This document shows positions 36,913 to 47,570 of a stretch of DNA of 64,000 nucleotides, piece after piece. Every line of letters begins with the position of its first letter. Within the stretch, counting starts at the first letter, position 1. The stretch covers positions 186,001 to 250,000 of the forward strand of contig NZ_QHHQ01000006.1 of NCBI RefSeq assembly GCF_003258595.1. Reading direction: 5' to 3'. Made by a program: the position numbers and the translations under genes. This DNA is from Acuticoccus sediminis (GTDB taxonomy: Bacteria > Pseudomonadota > Alphaproteobacteria > Rhizobiales > Amorphaceae). The notes under the pieces are model-generated. The model was not told where the DNA came from and did not search any database. It was given only the letters and a program-made list of their open reading frames with translations.

Positions 36913-37328
36913 GGGCGGGGTCGGGCCGGTGGCGATGGCCGCGGCCGGAATGAGCGCGGCCGGCGTGGACGTGGCTCGAAACCTGTCTTGACCGGCAGGC
37001 GGCGCCGTGCCCCGAAGGCGAGGGGCGTTCCTCCCCTCGCGCTCCCCTCCACCTCGCCGGCAGGCAGGCGTTCAGGACAGACGGCCGCGAAGGGCGGCCG
37101 GCTGGCCTGAACACCTGGCACCACGCTGGGCCGGGCTGCAGGCTCGTCAAGGGCAAGGGCTTCGCCCCGTCCTCGCCATGCTCGCCCTGCGGGCTGCGCG
37201 TGGCTCCGGGCGGCCCTTGACGACCCCGCATCCCTGAGAGCCGGGTCGGTCGGGCGGGGCGGCGCAGACGAAAACGGCGGGGCGGCCGTGAGGCGCCCCG
37301 CCGTCGTCATTGCCCGTGGTGGCGGAGG
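36913..37328. repeat. 416-base non-coding gap with nested inverted repeats
   Basis: It contains no credible gene. Two structured blocks are visible. GTTCAGG/CCTGAAC (37,070-37,076 and 37,106-37,112) encloses a CGGCCG-based stem. GTCAAGGGC/GCCCTTGAC (37,146-37,154 and 37,213-37,221) encloses a further stem built on GCCATGC/GCGTGGC and GCCCTGCGGGC. They could be REP-like repeats or a structured RNA. A terminator for the opposing nuo operon follows at 37,266-37,304. Other copies cannot be searched for here. Confidence 0.45.
37266..37304 (-). terminator. Rho-independent terminator after nuoF
   Basis: A perfect 11-base stem ACGGCGGGGCG/CGCCCCGCCGT (37,274-37,284 and 37,294-37,304) with a 9-base loop is followed on the minus strand by TTTTCGTC. 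It lies 24 bases after the nuoF stop and ends the nuoA-F transcription unit. Confidence 0.8.
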
Positions 37329-38645
<1,317 letters not shown>

Positions 38646-38697
38646 GGTGTGGCTCCGTGACGGGGTCCGGTCGGGTGACGGGTCATCAGACCCCGTC

Positions 38698-39948
38698 TCA
38701 CTTCTTCATAAGGTCCTGAGCCTGCTCGACCCAGCGCTCGCGGTCGATCCGGCCCTTGAACGCCAGATAGGCGTTCACCCATTCCTTGTTCGACTGCGTC
38801 CAGGCGGCAAGCTGCTCGAGCTTGTAGACGCCGAGTTCGCGCAGCGTCTTCTCGATCACCGGGCCGATCCCGGAGATCCGCTTCAGGTCGTCGGGCGCGC
38901 CGGCCTCGTCGAGCGTCATCGCGTGCGGCCGGTCGCCGGCGGCGTCGGCGCGTGCGCCCGCGTTGGCATCCGGCACCGGCGGGAAGGACGTGGCGGCGGG
39001 GGCCGGCTCTTCGGGTGCGGGCTCGGGGGAGGTCGCCTCGGGTGCGGCCTCGGCGGCCGGTGCGTCGGGGGAGGCGGTCTCGGCTTCCGCGGCGGTGATC
39101 GGCGTCTGCGCGGCGTCGCCACCCGGAGCGGCGCGGTCGGCCTCCTCGGCGCTCACCGGCGCACCGTCGGTCTCGACGCGGTCGGACGGGGCGCCGCCCT
39201 CGGAGCGGGTCGCCTCGACCTCGACGCGGTTGTCACCGTCCGGGCGGCCGATGTTCTGGCCGGCGGCCGCGGGGGAGGTCGGGTCCACGTCGGTGTCCGG
39301 CGCGCCGTCGCCGGGCGCCTCGGTGCCGGCAGGCTGCGGATACTCGGGGACTTCGGTGAGCGAGGTCGCGCCGGTGATCGGCTCGGACCCCTTGCGCGTG
39401 CTCTGCGGTCCGGGGGTCGGCGTGCCGCCCTTCTCCAGCGTGTCGAGGAGGGCGTTGAACGTCTCGGCGGTCAGGTCCTCGTAGGTGTCGGCGCCGATCT
39501 GCACCATCGGCGCGTTCACGCAGGCGCCCGCGCACTCCACCTCTTCCCAGGAGAAGCGGCCGTCCTGCGACAGCTCGAACGCGTGCGACGCGATGCGCTT
39601 CTTGCAGATCGACATGATGTCGTCCGACCCGCGCAGCATGCACGGCGTCGTGCCGCAGACGCCGATGTGCGCGACCGTGCCCACCGGCTGCAGCTGGAAC
39701 ATCGTGTAGAAGGTCGCGATCTCGAAGACGCGGATGTAGGGCATCTCCAGCATGTCCGCGACGAGGCGGATGGCCGGCTCCGGAAGCCAGCCGTGGTGCT
39801 GCTCCTGCGCCTTCCACAGGATCGGGATGACGGCGCTCGCCTGACGACCTTCGGGGTAGTTCTTGATCTTCGCCTTGGCCCATTCGAGGTTCTGCGGCGT
39901 GAACTCGAACGCGGCGGGCTGTTGTTCGGCGAGGCGCCTTACGGCCAT
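38698..39948 (-). CDS. nuoE: NADH-quinone oxidoreductase subunit E with C-terminal extension
   Basis: A 416-residue subunit, about twice the length of E. coli NuoE. Residues about 1-200 form the thioredoxin-like domain with the [2Fe-2S] ligands in [12 protein letters not shown] and [10 protein letters not shown]. Residues about 210-350 are low-complexity, rich in Ala, Pro, Glu and Thr. The last 70 residues form a helix-hairpin-helix-like domain ([19 protein letters not shown]). Such tails are known in some Rhizobiales complex I; their role is unclear. The gene starts 223 bases after nuoD. Confidence 0.93.
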   Translation of the reverse strand: MAVRRLAEQQPAAFEFTPQNLEWAKAKIKNYPEGRQASAVIPILWKAQEQHHGWLPEPAIRLVADMLEMPYIRVFEIATFYTMFQLQPVGTVAHIGVCGTTPCMLRGSDDIMSICKKRIASHAFELSQDGRFSWEEVECAGACVNAPMVQIGADTYEDLTAETFNALLDTLEKGGTPTPGPQSTRKGSEPITGATSLTEVPEYPQPAGTEAPGDGAPDTDVDPTSPAAAGQNIGRPDGDNRVEVEATRSEGGAPSDRVETDGAPVSAEEADRAAPGGDAAQTPITAAEAETASPDAPAAEAAPEATSPEPAPEEPAPAATSFPPVPDANAGARADAAGDRPHAMTLDEAGAPDDLKRISGIGPVIEKTLRELGVYKLEQLAAWTQSNKEWVNAYLAFKGRIDRERWVEQAQDLMKK

Positions 39949-40171
39949 GGGTCAGCTCCGGAAGTCGGCGATCGTGTCTCTCCTAGCAGGCAGACACGGG
40001 AATGTAAGTTCTGACAGTTCGACGGACGGCCCCTCGGGGAGGGGGTCGTCGCAGCAATGCAGCATCGGGGCCCCGCCGGCCACGCGGCCCGGACGGTCGC
40101 GACCTCCCGCGAAGGTGCGGGCGACCCTGGTCCGAGCGCGGTGGTCAATGGCTGCAACCCCATCCTGGGCC

Positions 40172-41356
40172 TTACCGGTCCACCTCGCCGAACACGATGT
40201 CGAGCGAGCCCAGGATCGCCGCGACGTCCGCGAGCATGTGGCCCTCGCACATGGTGTCCATCGCCTGAAGGTGCGCGAAGCCGGGCGCCTTGATCTTGCA
40301 GCGGTACGGCTTGTTCGTGCCGTCCGACACCAGATAGACGCCGAACTCGCCCTTCGGCGCCTCGACGGCCGCGTACACCTCGCCCTCGGGGACGTGGTAG
40401 CCCTCGGTGTAGAGCTTGAAGTGGTGGATGAGCGCCTCCATCGAGCGCTTCATCTCGGCCCGCTTCGGCGGAGCGACCTTGCCGTCCAGCGTGTGCACCG
40501 GGCCCGGCGTCGCGCGCAGCATGTCGATGCACTGGTGCATGATCCGGACCGACTGGCGCATCTCCTCCATGCGGATGAGATAGCGGTCGAAGCAGTCCCC
40601 GTTCTTGCCGATGGGGATGTCGAACTCCAGCTCGTCGTAGCATTCGTAGGGCTGCGACTTCCTGAGGTCCCACGCCGCGCCGGAGCCGCGCACCATCACG
40701 CCCGAGAAGCCCCAGGCCCAGCACTCGTCCAGCGACACGACGCCGATGTCGGCGTTGCGCTGGCGGAAGATGCGGTTGTCGGTGATGAGACGGTCGAGAT
40801 CGTCGACGACCTTCAGGAACGGGTCGCAGAACGCCTCGATGTCGTCGATCAGCTCCGGCGGGAGGTCCTGGTGGACGCCGCCGGGGCGGAAATAGTTCGC
40901 GTGAAGCCGCGCGCCGCAGGCGCGCTCGTAGAACATCATCAGCTTCTCGCGCTCCTCGAAGCCCCACAGCGGCGGGGTGAGGGCGCCGACGTCCATCGCC
41001 TGCGTCGTGACGTTGAGAAGGTGCGACAGGATCCGCCCGATCTCGCAGAAGAGGACGCGGATGAGCTGCGCGCGCTTCGGGATCTCGATGCCGAGGAGCT
41101 GCTCGGTCGCCAGCGCGAACGCATGCTCCTGGTTCATCGGGGCGACGTAGTCGAGACGGTCGAAGTAGGGGACCGCCTGCATGTACGTCTTGTGCTCGAT
41201 GAGCTTCTCGGTGCCGCGGTGCAGGAGGCCGATGTGCGGGTCGACGCGCGTGACGATCTCGCCGTCGAGCTCCAGGACGAGGCGGAGAACGCCGTGCGCC
41301 GCCGGGTGCTGCGGGCCGAAGTTGATGTTGAAGTTACGGACGGATTGCTCGGCCAT
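40172..41356 (-). CDS. nuoD: NADH-quinone oxidoreductase subunit D
   Basis: A 394-residue 49-kDa-type subunit that forms the quinone site with NuoB. The N-terminal [23 protein letters not shown] and [12 protein letters not shown] segments and the C-terminal ending DIVFGEVDR are typical. It is separate from NuoC, not fused as in E. coli. It begins one base after the stop of an inserted GFA-family gene, so it is co-translated with it. Confidence 0.95.
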   Translation of the reverse strand: MAEQSVRNFNINFGPQHPAAHGVLRLVLELDGEIVTRVDPHIGLLHRGTEKLIEHKTYMQAVPYFDRLDYVAPMNQEHAFALATEQLLGIEIPKRAQLIRVLFCEIGRILSHLLNVTTQAMDVGALTPPLWGFEEREKLMMFYERACGARLHANYFRPGGVHQDLPPELIDDIEAFCDPFLKVVDDLDRLITDNRIFRQRNADIGVVSLDECWAWGFSGVMVRGSGAAWDLRKSQPYECYDELEFDIPIGKNGDCFDRYLIRMEEMRQSVRIMHQCIDMLRATPGPVHTLDGKVAPPKRAEMKRSMEALIHHFKLYTEGYHVPEGEVYAAVEAPKGEFGVYLVSDGTNKPYRCKIKAPGFAHLQAMDTMCEGHMLADVAAILGSLDIVFGEVDR

Positions 41357-41357
41357 C

Positions 41358-41765
41358 TCAGTCGTTCCCCGCGAAGGCTGCCATCACCTCCGCCCCGGTC
41401 ATACGCTTGCGCTCGCCCTCGAAGGCGTAGGTGTCGGGCTTCTCGTCGATGAAGACTTCCAGCGCGAGCGTGCCCGTCGGCGGACTGTCGAAGGCCGCCG
41501 CGTTGACGGCATGGAAGCTGCCGTCCTTCGTGCGGTAGCAGATGTGCGTCCCGCAGGTGGGGCAGAACAGACGCTCCGCCCAATCGGAGGAGTTGTAGAC
41601 GGTCGGCTCGCCCTTGGTGAACGTCAGCGGACCGGTCTGCACCTCGACATAGGGGCCGCCCGACCACTTGCGGCACATCGAGCAGTGGCAGGCGCCGACA
41701 TCCTCGCTCTGCAGCTCCGTCTCGAACTCGATGGCTCCGCAGAGGCAGCGTCCGGTGCGGGCCAT
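41358..41765 (-). CDS. GFA/CENP-V family zinc protein inserted in the nuo operon
   Basis: A 135-residue protein of the glutathione-dependent formaldehyde-activating (GFA) fold. Zinc ligands are [19 protein letters not shown] and [10 protein letters not shown]. Many members have no proven GFA activity. It overlaps the nuoC stop by one base and ends one base before nuoD, so it is locked into the complex I operon where standard nuo operons have nothing. A metal- or thiol-related accessory role is possible but unproven. Confidence 0.88.
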   Translation of the reverse strand: MARTGRCLCGAIEFETELQSEDVGACHCSMCRKWSGGPYVEVQTGPLTFTKGEPTVYNSSDWAERLFCPTCGTHICYRTKDGSFHAVNAAAFDSPPTGTLALEVFIDEKPDTYAFEGERKRMTGAEVMAAFAGND

Positions 41766-42382
41766 CAGTTCGCCGCCTTCTCGTCGCCGGGCAGGATGTA
41801 GTCCGTGCCCTCCCAGGGGGAGAGGAAGTCGAAGTCGCGGAACTGCTGCGTCAGCTTCACCGGCTCGTAGACGACGCGCTTCGCCTCGTCGTCGTAGCGC
41901 ACCTCGACGAAGCCCGTCAGCGGGAAGTCCTTGCGCAGCGGGTGGCCGTCGAAGCCGTAGTCCGTCAGCAGGCGGCGCAGGTCCGGATGGCTCGTGAAGA
42001 GGATGCCGTAAAGGTCGTACGCCTCGCGCTCGTACCAGTCGGCGGCCGGGAACAGCGAGGTGATCGACGGGACGGGCGTGACCTCGTCGGTGAGCACCTT
42101 CAGCCGGACGCGCTGGTTCTGGACCGGGGAAAGGAAGTGGTAGACCACCTCGAACCGCTCCGGCCGGGCCGGCCAGTCGACGCCGCAGATGTCGACCAGG
42201 TTGACGAACGCCGCCCGCGGGTCGTCGCGCAGGAAGCGCACCACGTCGACGATCGCCTCGCGCGTCACGGTGATCGTGAGCTGGCTGAACTCGATGCCGG
42301 ACTCCACCACGCCGTCACCGGCCTGGGTGCGGACCATCTCGGCGAGGTCCTCGAGCGCGCTGATGTCGGGTTGGAAGGCCAT
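41765..42382 (-). CDS. nuoC: NADH-quinone oxidoreductase subunit C
   Basis: A 205-residue 30-kDa-type subunit. The signature is [20 protein letters not shown] followed by [20 protein letters not shown]. The N-terminal half has [20 protein letters not shown]. It begins one base before nuoB's stop region and shares one base with the following GFA-family gene. ATG at 42,382 is the natural start; the open frame extends further without conservation. Confidence 0.95.
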   Translation of the reverse strand: MAFQPDISALEDLAEMVRTQAGDGVVESGIEFSQLTITVTREAIVDVVRFLRDDPRAAFVNLVDICGVDWPARPERFEVVYHFLSPVQNQRVRLKVLTDEVTPVPSITSLFPAADWYEREAYDLYGILFTSHPDLRRLLTDYGFDGHPLRKDFPLTGFVEVRYDDEAKRVVYEPVKLTQQFRDFDFLSPWEGTDYILPGDEKAAN

Positions 42383-42383
42383 C

Positions 42384-42974
42384 TTAACGCTCGATCGTCC
42401 CGGTGCGCCGGATTTTGCGCTGCAGAAGGAGGATGCCGTAGAGCAGCGCCTCGGCGGTCGGCGGGCAGCCGGGGACGTAGATGTCCACCGGGACGACCCG
42501 GTCGCAGCCACGCACCACCGAGTAGGAGTAGTGGTAGTAGCCGCCGCCGTTGGCGCACGAGCCCATCGACACGACGTAGCGCGGCTCGGGCATCTGGTCG
42601 TAGACCTTGCGCAGCGCCGGCGCCATCTTGTTCGTCAGCGTGCCGGCGACGATCATCACGTCGGACTGGCGGGGGGACGCGCGCGGGGCGATGCCGAAGC
42701 GCTCGACGTCGTAGCGCGGCATCGACATCTGCATCATCTCGACCGCGCAGCAGGCGAGGCCGAAGGTCATCCACATCAGGGAGCCGGTACGCGCCCACTG
42801 GATGAGCGCCTCGGTCGAGGTGAGGACGAAGCCCTTGTCGGCCAGTTCGTCCGAGATCGACCGGAAGAACTCGTCGTCCGGCTGGTTGCCCGCGACGGAC
42901 ACGCTGGTCGCCGGCGCGCCACCCGTGCCGGCACCGCGCTGGTCGAGGATCGGTTTGTCCTGCGTCAATTCCAT
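42384..42974 (-). CDS. nuoB: NADH-quinone oxidoreductase subunit B
   Basis: A 196-residue subunit carrying the N2 [4Fe-4S] cluster: tandem Cys in [10 protein letters not shown], then [10 protein letters not shown] and [11 protein letters not shown]. The N-terminal 40 residues are variable. ATG at 42,974 is preferred over one at 42,995 because the latter would fall deeper inside nuoA; at 42,974 the genes overlap by ten bases. Confidence 0.95.
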   Translation of the reverse strand: MELTQDKPILDQRGAGTGGAPATSVSVAGNQPDDEFFRSISDELADKGFVLTSTEALIQWARTGSLMWMTFGLACCAVEMMQMSMPRYDVERFGIAPRASPRQSDVMIVAGTLTNKMAPALRKVYDQMPEPRYVVSMGSCANGGGYYHYSYSVVRGCDRVVPVDIYVPGCPPTAEALLYGILLLQRKIRRTGTIER

Positions 42975-43330
42975 TCCAGCGCTCCCTTCTTCCACTCATA
43001 CACGAAGCCGATGGTGAGGATCGCGAGGAAGAGCATCACCGAGCCGAACCCGAACCAGCCGATGTTGTCGAACGACAGCACCCACGGGAACAGGAAGGCC
43101 ACCTCCAGGTCGAAGATGATGAACAGGATCGCGACCAGATAGAACCGGATGTCGAACTTCATGCGCGCATCGTCGAACGCATTGAAGCCGCACTCGTAGG
43201 CCGAAAGCTTCTCCGCGTCCGGCGCCTTGTAGGCGACGATGAACGGGATGACGAGCAGCGCAAGCCCGATGACGGTGGCGATCCCGGTAAAAATGATCAC
43301 CGGAAGGTAGCTGGTGAGGAGGTCTTCCAT
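42965..43330 (-). CDS. nuoA: NADH-quinone oxidoreductase subunit A
   Basis: A 121-residue membrane subunit with three helices ([40 protein letters not shown] and [21 protein letters not shown]) and the conserved loop [20 protein letters not shown] with the strictly conserved Cys. It is the first gene of the nuo operon, with about 400 non-coding bases upstream. Confidence 0.95.
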   Translation of the reverse strand: MEDLLTSYLPVIIFTGIATVIGLALLVIPFIVAYKAPDAEKLSAYECGFNAFDDARMKFDIRFYLVAILFIIFDLEVAFLFPWVLSFDNIGWFGFGSVMLFLAILTIGFVYEWKKGALEWN

Positions 43331-43725
43331 CGGTACCCCTTCGAGGCGCAGGCAGGCAGACGGTGCCGTCCTGACGCCTCATTCCATGTATGGCGTCCTT
43401 GGAATGACTCAAACCGCAGACCGCCGCAACCTGACGCGAGCATTTGCTTGGTCATCATCGACGGTTGGAGTGCATTCCAGGCCCGTCACATCGCAGGCCG
43501 GCACGCTTCAGGCAAGCGAATCCAAGGGTTGGCACCCGCCCGACCCACCACGCAATGCGACCGCGGGCCGTGAAATGCAAGCTCCCCGGCGCCGCACCCG
43601 CGGTTCCCCGTCGCGCCCGCCCGGCGGATCCGTCGCGCCGCCGCCGCGAATTGGAGCGCTTCGAGACTGGCGGGGGCCGGGATCGGCCCCGCTCACGCCG
43701 ATCGACGGCATGGAGCGGCGATTGC
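43331..43725. promoter_or_regulatory. 395-base region upstream of nuoA
   Basis: No gene is supported. The stretch should hold the nuo promoter. It has an inverted repeat CATTCCA/TGGAATG (43,380-43,386 and 43,400-43,406) and a third CATTCCA at 43,473-43,479. The remainder, towards the VOC gene, is GC-rich without clear signals. Confidence 0.35.
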
Positions 43726-44112
43726 TCAGCGTTTCGACAGGAGGTCCCAGCGGTTGCCGAACGGGTCGCGGAAGACGGCGACGGTGCCGTAGGGCTCCTG
43801 TCGCGGCGCTTCCTCGAAGCGCACACCGGCGGCGAGCAGCCGCCCGTGCTCGGAGGCGAAGTCGTCGGCGGTGAGGAAGAAGGCGACGCGCCCGCCGGTC
43901 TGCCGGCCGACCGCGTCCGCCTGTTCGGGCGCTGCCGCCCTCGCGAGGAGGAGGGCCGTGCCGCTACCGCGCGGGCGGACAACCACCCAGCGCTTGAGGG
44001 GGCCGACGGGGGTGTCCTCCACCAGCTCGAAGCCGAGGACGCCGACGTAGAACGCGATGGCCGCGTCGTAATCGGGAACGACGAGCGTGACCAAAGAGAG
44101 CGAGAGGCTCAC
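43726..44112 (-). CDS. VOC (glyoxalase/bleomycin-resistance) family protein
   Basis: A 128-residue protein with the paired beta-alpha-beta-beta-beta layout of the vicinal oxygen chelate fold. The first module is VTLVVPDYDAAIAFYVGVLGFEL, the second ends in YGTVAVFRDPFGNRWDLLSKR. The metal-ligand Glu and His common in glyoxalase I are not clearly conserved, so it may be another VOC enzyme or a binding protein. It stands alone between the nuo block and tRNA-Asp. Confidence 0.8.
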   Translation of the reverse strand: MSLSLSLVTLVVPDYDAAIAFYVGVLGFELVEDTPVGPLKRWVVVRPRGSGTALLLARAAAPEQADAVGRQTGGRVAFFLTADDFASEHGRLLAAGVRFEEAPRQEPYGTVAVFRDPFGNRWDLLSKR

Positions 44113-44184
44113 TGGAGACGATAGTCGGATGATCGAAGAGGGAGGGACTTCGGGGAAGGGGAAGTCTGCGACGCAGGGTCATGG

Positions 44185-44261
<77 letters not shown>

Positions 44262-44399
44262 GCATCCGGGCTTGGCGTTGCCGCTGTGCCCGCGAGAGCT
44301 GCTGAACTAAGGCCACCCCGCTGTCCTGTCAAGCGACTTTCAAGCGACTTTGTGGACGACCTTTCCAGATGGGCGACGGCACGCTATTCCTCCCCCCGC

Positions 44400-44476
44400 G
44401 GGCGGTTAGCTCAGCTGGTTAGAGCGGCTGGTTTACACCCAGTAGGTCGGCGGTTCGAATCCGTCACCGCCCACCA
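44400..44476 (+). tRNA. tRNA-Val (anticodon TAC)
   Basis: A complete 77-base cloverleaf. Acceptor GGGCGGT pairs with ACCGCCC, discriminator A and CCA are encoded. The anticodon loop TTTACAC gives TAC. D arm AGCTCAGCTGGTTAGAGC and T arm GGCGGTTCGAATCCGTC are standard. It is divergent from tRNA-Asp, about 140 bases away. Confidence 0.95.
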
Positions 44477-44520
44477 AGCGGTCACGTCCCTCCGATCACC
44501 GATCCTCCTTCGCCGGACGC

Positions 44521-44552
44521 AAAAAAGCCCGCAGCGCGGCGGCGTGCGGGCT
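44521..44552. terminator. Hairpin terminator between tRNA-Val and the coiled-coil gene
   Basis: An 8-base stem AGCCCGCA/TGCGGGCT (44,526-44,533 and 44,545-44,552) is preceded by six A and followed by CTTT. On the minus strand this gives a T6 tail ending the coiled-coil gene; on the plus strand the T tract is weaker but could end tRNA-Val. Confidence 0.65.
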
Positions 44553-44608
44553 CTTTCGGTCGTTCTTGCCGGCGTCCGCCGGGGGATCGCCCGGCGACGG
44601 GACGGGGG

Positions 44609-45997
44609 TCAGCCGGTGGTGCGGGCCGCCTTGAAGGCGCGGATCCGTTCGGCAAGCGTCATTTCCTCCGGCGACTTCTCCTCCGGCTGGGACCCTGCCA
44701 TGTCGATGAATTTCTGCGCCAGTTTGCGCAGCTCTTCGCGCAGGGAGGCGACTTCCGCGGCGTTGAGGGCGCTCGCCTCGCCCGCCGCCGCCTTCAGATT
44801 CGCGTTCTCGGCCCTCAACTCATCCACAGTCTTGCGCAGCGCCGCGACATCGGCGGAGCCGCCGGCCTCCGCGGCGGCCGACATGTCCTGCCGAAGCGCC
44901 TCCAGTTCGCCCAGCAGCGCGTCCTTCTCGGACCGCACGCCGTTGAGGCGCTTTCTCAGCAGCGCCACCTGATCATTGGGCGCAGCCGCGGCGGTCGCCG
45001 ATTCGCGCAGCTCCCGGACGGTCGCCTCGAGCTCGTAGATCTTCTGCTGCCGCAGCTCCAGCAGCGCCTCGCGCTGGTCGACCTTGGCCTTGGCCTCGCT
45101 CTCGAGCCGCTCGTGCGATGCAATCCTGCCCCGCATCTGGTCGAGATCGTAGGAGAGGCGGGACAGTTCCTGGTTGGCGGTGCGCTCCCGCGCCTCCACG
45201 GCCTGAAGCGCCGCCGTCAGCTCGGCCACCTTCGCCGACGAAACGCCTTCGCCCGGCGCGGTGCCGGCGGCCTTCAGCGCCTCGATGGCCTTATCGCGGT
45301 CGGCGATGGTGCGCTCGGCGGCCGCGAGGCTCTCGCGCAGCGCGGCGAGCTCGGCCGAACCGGCGGCGCCGGCCCCGGCATTCGCCTTCAGCGCGTCGCG
45401 CTCCTGGCGCAGCTCGTCCGCCTCACGCTCCGCGACCTCCCTCGCCGCCACCGCCGCGGCGAGCTCTGCGGGCGATGGTCCCTTGGGGGGATCGTTCGGG
45501 CGCACGAGGCGGTTCGTCGCCGTCGCGAGCTCCTCGCGCAGGGCCGTGATCGTCCTGGCCCGTTCCTTGGCGTCGGCGGCGGCCTTGTCGCGCTCGGCAA
45601 CCGCGGCATCGCGCTCGGCCGCCGCGGTCGCCAGCGACTTCGCGAGCGTGTCACGCTCCTCCGTCGCGGACTTGAGCCCGGCCTCGCTCTGCTGAGCGCC
45701 CGCCTTCAGGGAATCGAGTTCGCCCTTCAGTTCGGCGGCCCGGCTCTCGGCCTCGGCGACGCGCAGCGCGGCATCGCCCTCGAGGCCGCGGGTCTGGGCC
45801 GTCGCGAGCCGTCGCTCCAGCGCGGCGATCTCCACCGCGTGGTTGGCGCGCATGACGTCCTTTTCGGCCTGCATCGCGGCCAGATCGCCCGACTCGCGGT
45901 TCGACCGCTTGCTCATCACGTTCGAGATGATCGCCATCACGATGAACGCAACGACCACACCAAAGGCAGCAATCGGGAGGGTGAGGTCTTCAAACAA
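44609..45997 (-). CDS. Membrane-anchored long coiled-coil protein of unknown function
   Basis: A 462-residue protein not assigned to a named family. Residues 7-28 form one hydrophobic segment (LPIAAFGVVVAFIVMAIISNV) with a short N-terminus. The rest is almost entirely Ala/Glu/Lys/Arg/Leu-rich coiled coil, broken only by a short PNDPPKGPSP hinge near residue 170 and Gly/Ala linkers near 205-215. The C-terminus ends in MTLAERIRAFKAARTTG. It could be a cytoplasmic spacer, cell-division or polar-organising protein anchored in the inner membrane. It precedes the eipA-chpT-ctrA group and is oriented with eipA. Confidence 0.75.
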   Translation of the reverse strand: MFEDLTLPIAAFGVVVAFIVMAIISNVMSKRSNRESGDLAAMQAEKDVMRANHAVEIAALERRLATAQTRGLEGDAALRVAEAESRAAELKGELDSLKAGAQQSEAGLKSATEERDTLAKSLATAAAERDAAVAERDKAAADAKERARTITALREELATATNRLVRPNDPPKGPSPAELAAAVAAREVAEREADELRQERDALKANAGAGAAGSAELAALRESLAAAERTIADRDKAIEALKAAGTAPGEGVSSAKVAELTAALQAVEARERTANQELSRLSYDLDQMRGRIASHERLESEAKAKVDQREALLELRQQKIYELEATVRELRESATAAAAPNDQVALLRKRLNGVRSEKDALLGELEALRQDMSAAAEAGGSADVAALRKTVDELRAENANLKAAAGEASALNAAEVASLREELRKLAQKFIDMAGSQPEEKSPEEMTLAERIRAFKAARTTG

Positions 45998-46077
45998 GGG
46001 TTCACCTATTTCACCGGCTTGGAGATTGGGCTGTCATACTCTCCTCCGGCAAAGCCTGTCACGGGCGTTGGGCCGGC

Positions 46078-46722
46078 TCAGAACGGGTTCCAGGTCGGCT
46101 CCGGCGTGAACTTGAGGTACCCGACGTTGACGCCGAGCCGTGCGCCGACTCCCGTGCGCACCGGGACCAGCACCATCTCGCCCGCGACCAGCACGTTCAT
46201 GCCCAGCCCGCCGACGATGTAGGCCGAACCCTCGACCCCGCCGAAGCGTCCCATGATCGCGTAGATGTCCCGCAGACTGTAGACGAGCATCATGACCTGG
46301 CTGCCGTTGCCGCCGAAGTCCCACCCGACGGACGGACCCTGCCAGAACACCTTCTGGCGGCCGAACTGGGTGGTGTTGAGGACGCCCTCGCCGTAGCGCA
46401 GCCCGCCGAAGAACGCGCCGGACGCCTCCTCGCCGAGGATGTAGCCGTTGGGCTGGCCGAACTGGGCGAAAGCGTTCTGCAGGATCTGGGCGAGACCGCC
46501 CGAGGCCTGGCCGAAGAACTGCTGTCCGGTGACGAGAAGCTCGTCGGCCGTATAGGTTGTGACTGGCTGCACCACGGGCTGGCGCGTTCCGGCATAGGTG
46601 ACGGGAGACTGGGTGATCACCTCGCTCGTCGGGTCGACCGGCTGGATCGCCGTTTGAGCGAAGACCGGCGCCGACACGAGGGCCGCTGCGAGTGCAGCGA
46701 CGGGGACAACCTGGCGCAACAT
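46078..46722 (-). CDS. eipA: DUF1134 envelope protein, EipA-like
   Basis: A 214-residue exported protein with a Sec signal peptide (PVAALAAALVSAPVFAQ). The mature part spans one DUF1134 domain, with GQASGGLAQILQNAFAQFG, GYILGEEASGAFFGGLRYGEG and a Gly-rich C-terminal barrel (VPVRTGVGARLGVNVGYLKF). In Brucella the DUF1134 protein EipA is a periplasmic beta-barrel needed for envelope integrity and, as I recall, sits beside chpT and ctrA, as here. It is divergent from chpT. Confidence 0.82.
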   Translation of the reverse strand: MLRQVVPVAALAAALVSAPVFAQTAIQPVDPTSEVITQSPVTYAGTRQPVVQPVTTYTADELLVTGQQFFGQASGGLAQILQNAFAQFGQPNGYILGEEASGAFFGGLRYGEGVLNTTQFGRQKVFWQGPSVGWDFGGNGSQVMMLVYSLRDIYAIMGRFGGVEGSAYIVGGLGMNVLVAGEMVLVPVRTGVGARLGVNVGYLKFTPEPTWNPF

Positions 46723-46833
46723 GGGACACCTCCGACTTTACTGGTTAGGGTTCGCACGCGGCCGACCTGCGGGACGGCCGACGAATCGAGATCTTGGAAA
46801 GCGCGGCGCGGATCGCGCGCCACGGGGAATGAG

Positions 46834-47433
46834 ATGCAAAGCGAACTCGAGCTTGCGAGCCTGATGGCCTCGCGCTTGTGCCACGACATCGTCGGCCCGG
46901 TCGGTGCCATCCAGAACGGCCTGGAACTCATCGCCGAGGACGAGGCGATGGCCGAGATGGCCATGGATCTCATCAAGAAGAGCGCGCTCCAGGCGAGCGC
47001 GAAGCTGCAGTACGCGCGCATGGCCTACGGCGCGGCCGGCGGCGCGGACGAGCTCGACCCCGGCGAGGCCGGCCGCCTCACCGCCGAGCTCTTCAAGGGC
47101 GAGCGGGCGACGCTCGACTGGGCCTGGAAGGGCGGCGCCCAGCCGCGCACCGAGGTGAAGCTCGGGATGCTCCTCGCCACCTATGCGCTCGGCGCGGTGC
47201 CCCGCGGCGGCACGGTCACCGTCGAGTACGGGGAAGGGGGCCTCGTCGTCACCGCCGCCGGCGAAACGCTGCGCAACCCGCCCTTCGTCGACGTCACCAC
47301 CGGCGGCGGCGAGATCACCGACCCGCGCGGCGTCCAGGCGAAGATCATCGCCATGCTCGCCGAGAGCGGCGGCTGGCGCGTCGACGTCGCCTCGGACGGC
47401 AGCCGCATGACCTTCCGCACCGTGCGACGCTAG
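46834..47433 (+). CDS. chpT: Histidine phosphotransferase ChpT
   Basis: A 199-residue HPt protein with the ChpT layout: a two-helix dimerisation hairpin carrying the phospho-accepting His17 in SRLCHDIVGPVGAI, followed by NGLELIAED, then a degenerate ATPase-like C-terminal domain. ChpT passes phosphate from hybrid kinase CckA to CtrA and CpdR, controlling the alphaproteobacterial cell cycle. ATG at 46,834 is where conservation begins. It is convergent with ctrA across a bidirectional terminator. Confidence 0.88.
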   Translation: MQSELELASLMASRLCHDIVGPVGAIQNGLELIAEDEAMAEMAMDLIKKSALQASAKLQYARMAYGAAGGADELDPGEAGRLTAELFKGERATLDWAWKGGAQPRTEVKLGMLLATYALGAVPRGGTVTVEYGEGGLVVTAAGETLRNPPFVDVTTGGGEITDPRGVQAKIIAMLAESGGWRVDVASDGSRMTFRTVRR

Positions 47434-47496
47434 CGCGTCGCGCGATCGGCTCATTGGGGCCGCCATCACGCCGTCTTTGTTAACGTCGTAAACGCT

Positions 47497-47534
47497 AAAA
47501 CGCCTCGGCCCTGGGAGAAGGGCCGAGGCGTTTT
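47497..47534. terminator. Bidirectional terminator between chpT and ctrA
   Basis: A perfect 16-base stem (47,497-47,512 and 47,519-47,534) with loop GGGAGA. It begins AAAA and ends TTTT, so it has A/T flanks usable on both strands. It lies between the convergent chpT and ctrA genes, an ideal two-way stop. Confidence 0.92.
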
Positions 47535-47570
47535 GCGTCTCGCAGTGGGTGGGCGCCCGGGCCCCCTGTC

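Noticed and set aside
36783-37310. Open frame of 175 codons on the minus strand overlapping HMG-CoA lyase
   Set aside because: Translation is Arg/Pro/Ala-rich without structure, it overlaps a well-supported gene and contains the nested inverted repeats and the nuo terminator.
43732-44124. Plus-strand frame opposite the VOC gene
   Set aside because: It shadows the VOC gene; the minus strand has the recognisable VOC fold and the opposite frame has none.
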